Of a stretch of 64,000 nucleotides of DNA, positions 57,943 to 64,000 are shown one piece after another. Positions within the stretch are counted from its first letter, which is position 1. The number at the start of each line of letters is the position of its first letter. Source of the DNA: an uncultured Algibacter sp. (GTDB lineage: Bacteria; Bacteroidota; Bacteroidia; Flavobacteriales; Flavobacteriaceae). The stretch lies in contig NZ_CANLZX010000014.1 in assembly GCF_947495675.1 (NCBI RefSeq), positions 51,304 through 115,303 of the forward strand. Reading direction: 5' to 3'. The notes beneath the pieces were generated by a model. It did no database searches. It had not been told where the DNA came from and saw only the letters and a program-made list of their open reading frames with translations. The position numbers and the translations under genes were made by a program.

Positions 57943-57990
57943 TTGTAAGTTCTACAGCTATTTTCTATTCTGTATACTTCAAATTTTATG

Positions 57991-57998
57991 TATTTTTG
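57991..57998 (+). promoter_or_regulatory. -7 box directly before murQ
   Basis: TATTTTTG at 57991-57998, followed by ACAT and the ATG at 58003. No TTG at 17-20 bp upstream. If used, transcription begins about 1 nt before the start codon. Confidence 0.35.
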
Positions 57999-58002
57999 AC
58001 AT

Positions 58003-58821
58003 ATGAGTTTTATTAAAACCACCGAGCAAGATTCTAACCACAATCATTTGGAAAAAATGAGTGTTTCAGAATTATTACTAAACATAAATAAAGAAGATAA
58101 AACCGTTCCTAATGCTGTTGAAAAAGCTATACCACAAATTGAAATATTAGTCCATCAGATTGTTGAAAAATTAAAGAATGGTGGCCGTTTATTTTACATG
58201 GGAGCAGGAACTAGTGGTAGATTAGGTATTGTAGATGCTTCAGAATGCCCTCCTACTTTTGGTGTATCATTTGATTTAGTTATTGGATTAATTGCAGGTG
58301 GAGATTCTGCGATAAGAAAAGCTGTTGAATTTGCCGAAGATTCTAAAACTCAAGGCTGGAAAGATTTACAAAAACATAATGTTAACACTAAAGATATTGT
58401 AATTGGTATTGCAGCTTCTGGTACCACTCCGTATGTTATTTCTGCATTAGAAACCTGTAATTTAAACCATATTACTACAGGTTCTATTTCTTGTAACAAA
58501 AACAGTCCTCTTTCTAATGTTGCTAAGTTTCCAATTGATGTTGTTGTAGGTCCAGAATTTGTTACTGGTAGTTCTAGAATGAAAGCCGGTACTGCTCAAA
58601 AACTAGTATTGAATATGATTACCACTTCTACTATGATTCAATTGGGACATGTAAAAGGAAATAAAATGGTAGATATGCAACTTAGCAATAATAAACTTGT
58701 TGATAGAGGTGCGAAAATGATTATGAAAGAAATAAATGTTTCTGAAAATGAAGCATTAAAATTATTAAATAAACATAAAAGTGTGAGAAACGCAATAAAA
58801 TATTATAATAATGGAAGATAA
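58003..58821 (+). CDS. murQ: N-acetylmuramic acid 6-phosphate etherase
   Basis: 272 residues of the SIS-domain MurQ family, which cleaves the lactyl ether of MurNAc-6-P in cell-wall recycling. Sugar-phosphate binding motif: FYMGAGTSGRLGIVDASECPP, then GGDSAIRKAVEFAEDS and VVGPEFVTGSSRMKAGTAQKL with catalytic Glu/Lys candidates. Length is slightly below the about 300 of E. coli MurQ. The neighbouring DUF6095 gene overlaps its last 11 bases. Confidence 0.95.
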   Translation: MSFIKTTEQDSNHNHLEKMSVSELLLNINKEDKTVPNAVEKAIPQIEILVHQIVEKLKNGGRLFYMGAGTSGRLGIVDASECPPTFGVSFDLVIGLIAGGDSAIRKAVEFAEDSKTQGWKDLQKHNVNTKDIVIGIAASGTTPYVISALETCNLNHITTGSISCNKNSPLSNVAKFPIDVVVGPEFVTGSSRMKAGTAQKLVLNMITTSTMIQLGHVKGNKMVDMQLSNNKLVDRGAKMIMKEINVSENEALKLLNKHKSVRNAIKYYNNGR

Positions 58822-59044
58822 TAAAACTGATAAGATCATGCTTTTTCAAGGTGTAAAAACATTAATATTTGCTGCTTTAAGCTTGCTAATGGGACCTGTT
58901 TTGTTAAGTTTTGCATTTAGTAAACCAGATGATAAACTATATATCCCGCTTTTAATAATTGGTTGTTTAATTTGTGCTTTTGCTATATTCTTAATTTTTA
59001 AAGGGATAAGGCTAATTATGAATAGTATGTTCAAAAAAAAATAA
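58811..59044 (+). CDS. DUF6095 family membrane protein
   Basis: 77 residues with two transmembrane helices (about 15-34 TLIFAALSLLMGPVLLSFAF and 44-65 IPLLIIGCLICAFAIFLIF), ending in a basic stretch KGIRLIMNSMFKKK. DUF6095 proteins are short two-helix proteins of Flavobacteriia. It overlaps murQ by 11 bp so translation is coupled. Function unknown. Confidence 0.85.
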   Translation: MEDNKTDKIMLFQGVKTLIFAALSLLMGPVLLSFAFSKPDDKLYIPLLIIGCLICAFAIFLIFKGIRLIMNSMFKKK

Positions 59045-59060
59045 CACAACAAACCAAATA

Positions 59061-59546
59061 TTATTTTGGTGTAGTAGGATTATATCCAAAATCCGAATCA
59101 TTAATAACAATGCCTAAACTATCAAAAATATAATTAATAATGGCATAATGGTGAATAGTATGGCTATTAGCTTGTGCTAACAAAGAACCATATGTATAAG
59201 GAATCTCTGTTTTTCCTATTCCTAAATCATCAATTACTAAAATATTGTCATTAATATCAAAAGATGCAGCGTTTAATCTTTCAATTATTTGTTTCAAATA
59301 ATCTTTAGCACATACACAATCTGCTTCAACATTCTTATTTCTACTTCTAGCAGTTAAGTCAACTTTATTTTCTGTATTAACATTACAAATACAATCATAA
59401 AAATCTAGAATATGTCTAATATGAGAACCAATACTAGAATGGTAAGGCGGTACTGAAGCATCACATAATTGATTATTGGATAAATGATCTAATAAAACTT
59501 GAGACTTTTTAAGTGTTTTAAGAGTAGATTGGATAATAATGTTCAT
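59061..59546 (-). CDS. DinB-like four-helix protein
   Basis: 161 residues from ATG 59546 (a GTG two codons upstream also exists). Four-helix DinB/YfiT-like fold; candidate metal ligands are in SSIGSHIRHILDFYDC and SHTIHHYAIINYIFD. Family members include thiol-dependent (bacillithiol) transferases, which would suit the presence of bshC in the window, but this is a hint only. ATG chosen because it lies closer to the family start. Converges on DUF6095. Confidence 0.8.
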   Translation of the reverse strand: MNIIIQSTLKTLKKSQVLLDHLSNNQLCDASVPPYHSSIGSHIRHILDFYDCICNVNTENKVDLTARSRNKNVEADCVCAKDYLKQIIERLNAASFDINDNILVIDDLGIGKTEIPYTYGSLLAQANSHTIHHYAIINYIFDSLGIVINDSDFGYNPTTPK

Positions 59547-59717
59547 GGACACTAAATTAACTAAATAATTCGAATTTTATTAAGTATTAACATTTAGTCT
59601 AAACACAATAAAATCCTTACAAACTTATAAAAAAAGTTTTGTTACAGCATTTAGCCAAACATAAAAAAGAAATTATACATTTAAATTTTATTGATTTACT
59701 TTGTATTTATGGTTATA

Positions 59718-62156
59718 TTATTTGGAATTTAATTCTTCTAAAACCAACCTTAATTCACCATAACTATACTTATCATCTAACTGATGTTTCAAATCAGATA
59801 AGTTTTCAAATTTTTTCTTTGGTATTAATATTTTTAACTCCTCATAAAATTCATCAGACATCAAATCTGTTATTTTCACTTCGCCAGTTGGTATAAAACT
59901 AGCTAAATGGCCAATAATCGTATTTACATTCAATTCGCGAGCATTTGCAATATCTGCAACAGATTTACCAGATTTAAAAAGTGCTAAAGATTCTTTTTTT
60001 GTATCTCCCTTTTGTCGTTTAGGTTTCTCAACTTCAAAAATCTCAACTTCTGCAGAAACTTCAATATCCTGTTCATCACAATAGGCTTTTATCACTTTCA
60101 AAATGGCAGCACCATATTTTTCAACTCGTGTTTTACCCATACCATTAACCTTTAGCAATTCAACCTTATTTGTTGGTAAAGTTTCACACATTTCATATAA
60201 AGCCTTCTGAGTAAAAATCTGATAATGAATCAAATCTTTCTCATCGGCAATATCATTTCTAAGTAATCGTAATTTCTCGAAAAGTACAACATTACTTGTA
60301 CCTTCAACAACTGCTTTCCTTGTTTTTTTTGGACTTTCTTTCCCAATAAAAACAGATTTTGCTCTAAGTTCCAAAATTCGTTCTGCACTAAAACCATCAA
60401 ATAGCCCATTAAAATAAAGAAGTTTTACAGCTAATAAGTCTTCAAAAGCATCTAAGTTTTTGGTAATCTCGCTTCCTACCGCTTGGTTATCGGTAGTAAA
60501 GGCAAATGTTTTTAGAGGTGTCACAATTTTAGACTCTGTTTCAGTTTTAAAATATCCTATTCCTTTTTTAAAACGTCCTTGAATTAACGGGCTTTGCACT
60601 GGTAAACCACCAGTTTCAGCAAGCTGTTTTAATTGTGCATTAAAACCATTGGCCACCTTTAAAAAATTTGCAATAATTTCTTTAATTGGTAAAAACACAT
60701 CGTCTATAGCTCCTTTAATTATTGTTCTATTCTTATAAAAGATATCTAAAATTCGATTTAGAGGATACAAAAACTTGTAAAAATCAAACACTTCTGCGAT
60801 TAAATCCAACTGAAAATTGGCCTTAGAATGCTCCAAAACACTTTCATCGGGTGTATTTTGCTCTGCATTTTCATTAAATGTAGTTACATTTCCATCACTA
60901 ATAATCTGGCTTGAATTAATTTTACTTTTCAATACTAAACCTTCCAGAGATTTACACCTACTTAAAGCCACATACGTTTGCCCATGTGCAAAAGCTCCTT
61001 GAGCATCAATAATCGCTTTTTCAAACGTTAAACCCTGACTTTTGTGTATGGTTATACTCCACGCTAATCTAAGAGGCATTTGGGTATAACTCCCAATTTT
61101 TTCTTCAGTAATCTCTTTTGTTTCAACATCAACCGAGTAATTAATATTCTCCCAAATTTCGGGTGTCACATTAATATTAAAATCATCATCAGGACAATGT
61201 ACAACCACTTCATCGTTATCTAATAAAATCACTTTACCTATCTTACCATTAAAATAACGTTTTTCTGGTTTACTGTCATTTTTCACAAACATTACTTGGG
61301 CACCAACTTTTAACTCCAATCGCTTAGCATTTGGGTATGCATACTCAGGAAATTTTCCATCTACTTCTGCATTATATGTAATTGTCTTACTAGATAATTT
61401 TGCTAATTCTGCGCTATTAGTTGCCTCTGCTTTATTATTATGTGTAGTTAACGATATGTATCCCGCATCTGGCTCTGGAATAAAATTTGGCACATGCCGT
61501 TTATTTAACTCGGCTGCACTAGCATCACTCAATCTATTATTCCTAATCTCATTTAAGATTTTAATAAATTTAGGATTCTCTTGTCTATAGATATGCTTTA
61601 ATTCAATAGTAATCGCATCACATTGCTGGAACGCATAACTACTAAAAAAGAAACCATTGGCATAAAACGGTTTTAAAAGCTCCCACTCTTGTTCTTTAAT
61701 TACTGGAGATAGTTGTTGCAAATCTCCAATCATTAAAACCTGTACACCACCAAACACCTTATTGCGGTTTCTAAAACGACGTAAGGTTTTATCAATTCCA
61801 TCAAGTAAATCGGCTCGCACCATACTAATTTCGTCAATAACCAATAAGTCCATCGACTTAATAATATTTATTTTTGTTTTGCTAAACTTCCTATTAAAAC
61901 CCTTACCTGCATTTAAGTCTGTATCAGGTAAAATTGGACCAAAAGGCATCTGAAAAAATGAATGTATAGTTACCCCTTTAGCATTAATAGCTGCTACACC
62001 TGTAGGTGCAACTACCACCAAACGTTTTAAACTACTCATTTTTAATCGATGTAAAAACGTTGTTTTACCAGTACCTGCTTTACCTGTTAAAAAAATTGAT
62101 CGGTTTGTATTGTTAACAAACGACCAAGCCAATTCCAGTTCCCTATTTTCAGCCAT
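59718..62156 (-). CDS. Pif1-like helicase with HRDC and helix-turn-helix tail
   Basis: 812 residues. Superfamily 1B helicase core: Walker A GKAGTGKTTF at 25-34, VVAPTGVAAINAKGVTIHSFFQ, Walker B LVIDEISMVRADLLDGID, GDLQQLSPV, and C-terminal LAWSITIHKSQGLTFEKAIID and VALSRCKSLEGLVLKS motifs. Then a long linker, an HRDC domain at about 640-705 (LHYQIFTQKALYEMCETLP type) and a helix-turn-helix-like tail (KSVADIANARELNVNTIIGHL). It unwinds DNA 5'-3' and may act on G-quadruplexes or stalled forks, as Pif1 does. Widely annotated in Bacteroidota as an AAA family ATPase. Confidence 0.93.
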   Translation of the reverse strand: MAENRELELAWSFVNNTNRSIFLTGKAGTGKTTFLHRLKMSSLKRLVVVAPTGVAAINAKGVTIHSFFQMPFGPILPDTDLNAGKGFNRKFSKTKINIIKSMDLLVIDEISMVRADLLDGIDKTLRRFRNRNKVFGGVQVLMIGDLQQLSPVIKEQEWELLKPFYANGFFFSSYAFQQCDAITIELKHIYRQENPKFIKILNEIRNNRLSDASAAELNKRHVPNFIPEPDAGYISLTTHNNKAEATNSAELAKLSSKTITYNAEVDGKFPEYAYPNAKRLELKVGAQVMFVKNDSKPEKRYFNGKIGKVILLDNDEVVVHCPDDDFNINVTPEIWENINYSVDVETKEITEEKIGSYTQMPLRLAWSITIHKSQGLTFEKAIIDAQGAFAHGQTYVALSRCKSLEGLVLKSKINSSQIISDGNVTTFNENAEQNTPDESVLEHSKANFQLDLIAEVFDFYKFLYPLNRILDIFYKNRTIIKGAIDDVFLPIKEIIANFLKVANGFNAQLKQLAETGGLPVQSPLIQGRFKKGIGYFKTETESKIVTPLKTFAFTTDNQAVGSEITKNLDAFEDLLAVKLLYFNGLFDGFSAERILELRAKSVFIGKESPKKTRKAVVEGTSNVVLFEKLRLLRNDIADEKDLIHYQIFTQKALYEMCETLPTNKVELLKVNGMGKTRVEKYGAAILKVIKAYCDEQDIEVSAEVEIFEVEKPKRQKGDTKKESLALFKSGKSVADIANARELNVNTIIGHLASFIPTGEVKITDLMSDEFYEELKILIPKKKFENLSDLKHQLDDKYSYGELRLVLEELNSK

Positions 62157-62511
62157 TAAACAATTTAAGATTTAAAATTTCAAGATAATAATTTGGATTA
62201 TTTTCTGAACAAATTTATAAAAATTAAAATATAACAATTATCAGTTTATAACCGTTTAGATATCTAAATTTTAAACAAAAAGCCATTACTAGTTTAACTT
62301 TATTTTCGCTAAGCTAAAAGTAACAACTACTAACGTTCTCGTGTCAATTCAACTAATATTTAGGTTAAATAATTAACGTTTCTTATTAACTAAGTTTACT
62401 AATAAGAATATAAACATAAGGCAATCTATAATAGAATTGAAGAAGTTAATTAATAATACTTTATAAAATTATGAAATAATAACTATTTACTATATCGTTC
62501 AAAAATCTCAA
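62157..62511. other. 355-bp AT-rich intergenic region
   Basis: No gene seen. On the minus strand a TAAATTTG box (62217-62210) with TTG 17 bp upstream (62237-62235) is a reasonable helicase promoter. I see no hairpin with a T run for the exonuclease gene that ends at 62512... its transcript enters this region in the leftward direction. Confidence 0.4.
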
Positions 62512-63843
62512 TTACATTATCAAGTTCCTAATTATCTTTTGAATATCGCTATTATCTTTTTGTGGAATTAAAAAGGTTTCTAAATCTTCAGTATTATTTA
62601 TATGTTCATTTTTATCAATAAAACCATATCCTAGGTAAGTACCCTTTTCAATCATAATAAAAGCATCTTCCCGTTCGTGCCTACCTTTTTGTTTTAAAAT
62701 TACATCTTTTAAATTGTTATTTAGGCTTTCAATTGCATTTATAACACGTTTGTTATACTGTTTAAAAGTTTCTTGGTCTTCACAGATACCTTTACAAGTA
62801 TGTATTTTAAAGTGATTACATTTAGCAACAGTATCTTGTAAATGATAATATTTAGGGCAAAGTTCAAACTGGCTACAAATCTTTTCAATTTGCTCTCGGC
62901 AATCTGTTATAGAATTTAAAGTTAGTATTGGGTTTGGTGTAGCTTTTAGTGTGTTATAAGCTATATGAATAATACCTTTTCGGTCGGTATAACTAAAAAT
63001 AGCATACATTTTTGGTGTACGTTTTGACACTTGATTAAATTCTGGGTAATGCTGTTTAATTGCAGCATCTTCCATAAGTAAAGCAATAAGCTCAGTACCA
63101 GAAAGTGTAAAGTCTATATCGGCAGTTTCGCGACACATAGCTAAAGATTTCTTCGCTTTACTATAAAAATGACTTAATACCCGCTTTTTAATATCTTTGG
63201 CTTTGCCAACATAAATAATTTTACCCTTTTTATTTTTAAAATAATACACGCCTGGAGTGTTTGGTAAATTATTAAAAACCGAGGTTGACAAATGCGATGG
63301 TAATGTCGCTTCTTTAGATGATTTTTTTAAGAAATCGTTAAATACAATTTCTGCATTTTCTTGATTAAGAAGCATTTTGAACAAAATTACGGTAGCTTCG
63401 GCATCTCCTCTTGCTCTGTGTCTGCCAACTATTCTTATGTTTAAAGCTTTACAAAGTTTCCCTAAACTATACGATTTATGTCCTGGAATTAATTTCCTAG
63501 CTAACCGTATGGTACAAAGTTTTTTTCTATTGAAAACTATATTTATGGCTTTAAATTCATTTCTAATAGCGTTGTAATCAAAATTTACATTATGAGCTAC
63601 AAAAATACAGTCTTTGGTAAAAGATAAAATAGTGTTGGCGATTTCGGAAAATGTAGGTGCATTGGCTACCATACTGTTATCAATTCCTGTGAGCGCAGTA
63701 ATGTAATCTGGAATATATAATTCTGGATTAATTAATGATGTAAATTCATCAATAATCTTTGAACCATCATATTTAAAAATGGAAATTTCGGTAAGCTTAT
63801 TACTTCTACCAGAGGTTTCAACATCTATAATTGTGTAAATCAT
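62512..63843 (-). CDS. DEDDh exonuclease fused to a GIY-YIG nuclease domain
   Basis: 443 residues from ATG 63843 (MIYTIIDVETSG; the frame upstream lacks homology to the family). N-terminal DnaQ-type 3'-5' exonuclease at about 1-165: D7 and E9 in IIDVETSG, FVAHNVNFDYN, and GRHRARGDAEATVILF holding the His and Asp of DEDDh. Then a UvrC-like GIY-YIG domain at about 195-280: NTPGVYYFKNKKGKIIYVGKAKDIKKRVLSHF. The C-terminal part is like the Cys-containing region of UvrC-like proteins. In other bacteria this fusion is known as a DNA polymerase III epsilon-like/Cho-type protein and is assumed to act in DNA repair. Confidence 0.93.
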   Translation of the reverse strand: MIYTIIDVETSGRSNKLTEISIFKYDGSKIIDEFTSLINPELYIPDYITALTGIDNSMVANAPTFSEIANTILSFTKDCIFVAHNVNFDYNAIRNEFKAINIVFNRKKLCTIRLARKLIPGHKSYSLGKLCKALNIRIVGRHRARGDAEATVILFKMLLNQENAEIVFNDFLKKSSKEATLPSHLSTSVFNNLPNTPGVYYFKNKKGKIIYVGKAKDIKKRVLSHFYSKAKKSLAMCRETADIDFTLSGTELIALLMEDAAIKQHYPEFNQVSKRTPKMYAIFSYTDRKGIIHIAYNTLKATPNPILTLNSITDCREQIEKICSQFELCPKYYHLQDTVAKCNHFKIHTCKGICEDQETFKQYNKRVINAIESLNNNLKDVILKQKGRHEREDAFIMIEKGTYLGYGFIDKNEHINNTEDLETFLIPQKDNSDIQKIIRNLIM

Positions 63844-63921
63844 TTTTAAGAGATTCAAGAATCTTAAAGATATTAATAAAGAATTACAACTTTAAAATTT
63901 ATAATTAATATTTCAAACTAT

Positions 63922-63962
63922 AACAAAAAAAATCCTCAACAAATAAATGTTGAGGATTAAAA
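63922..63962 (-). terminator. rRNA operon terminator
   Basis: AATCCTCAACA (63931-63941) pairs perfectly with TGTTGAGGATT (63948-63958) over a 6-nt loop. On the minus strand the stem follows the 5S 3' end directly and is followed by TTTTTTT. It closes an rRNA operon whose other genes lie to the right of the window. Confidence 0.92.
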
Positions 63963-63963
63963 A

Positions 63964-64000
63964 AGGCAACGACCTACTCTCCCACAAATGTAGTACCATC
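63964..64000 (-). rRNA. rrf: 5S ribosomal RNA, 3' end (partial)
   Basis: The last 37 bases are the reverse complement of a 5S rRNA 3' terminus: minus strand reads GTGGGAGAGTAGGTCGTTGCC, with the GAGAGTAGGTC(G)(C/T)TGCC signature of Bacteroidota 5S. The stem partner is outside the window. A terminator lies immediately downstream. Confidence 0.9.

Overview
The window is a 64 kb chromosomal segment from a low-GC member of the Bacteroidota, almost certainly a Flavobacteriaceae. Evidence for this: a type IX secretion C-terminal sorting domain on secreted proteins, TonB-dependent receptors paired with lipoproteins, lipoprotein signals followed by acidic runs, a monomeric NADP-isocitrate dehydrogenase, a bacillithiol BshC homologue, few Shine-Dalgarno sequences, and promoters that fit the Bacteroidota pattern TTG-N19-TAnnTTTG. 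I see no prophage, insertion sequence, integron or CRISPR array; most of it is a core-genome backbone.

Layout. 1-0.4 kb: start of acnB, running off the left edge. 0.9-6.1 kb: leftward operon of three SurA/parvulin-type periplasmic folding factors and a MoxR ATPase. 6.3-9.2 kb: small conserved proteins and a divergent pair made of a membrane-anchored winged-helix regulator and a TonB-like protein. 9.2-14.6 kb: a LysM/receptor-fold protein, guaA and bshC. 14.8-18 kb: terC, a carboxypeptidase-regulatory-domain protein and a membrane endonuclease/phosphatase-like protein. 18-22.8 kb: topoisomerase IV (parC, parE) with a 44-codon basic ORF between them. 22.9-28.9 kb: beta-barrel protein, EamA transporter, SRPBCC protein, ychF, an exported unknown and thiamine pyrophosphokinase. 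29-32.6 kb: ferredoxin divergent from a LuxC-type reductase followed by serC and serA. 32.8-34.4 kb: DUF937, DUF6146 and DUF6787 proteins.

34.4-37.8 kb is a candidate metal-uptake locus: His-rich small protein, TonB receptor and surface lipoprotein. guaB follows. 39.4-41.9 kb holds a 4-TM protein, an FMN-binding (flavinylation-motif) protein and a porin, with a structured RNA-like repeat in between. 42-48.4 kb: HMG-CoA lyase, two T9SS cargo proteins (spondin-like and M43 metalloprotease), pyrD and pepT. 48.5-49.7 kb is a decayed gene. 49.7-54.7 kb: trmD, a GyrI-like protein, a second copy of the structured repeat, rplS with a leader, an 830-bp non-coding stretch that looks like a large structured RNA gene with its own terminator, and icd. 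54.7-59 kb: TonB receptor plus DUF4249 lipoprotein, murQ, DUF6095. 59-64 kb: DinB-like protein, Pif1-type helicase, exonuclease/GIY-YIG fusion, and the 3' end of a 5S rRNA gene on the minus strand (end of an rRNA operon lying to the right).

The strongest candidates for something undescribed are the roughly 500-nt structured RNA at 51.78-52.28 kb, the two covarying copies of an intergenic RNA element (40.55 and 51.02 kb), and a recurring arrangement in which a -7 promoter box sits 3-5 nt before the start codon, predicting near-leaderless mRNAs for several genes.
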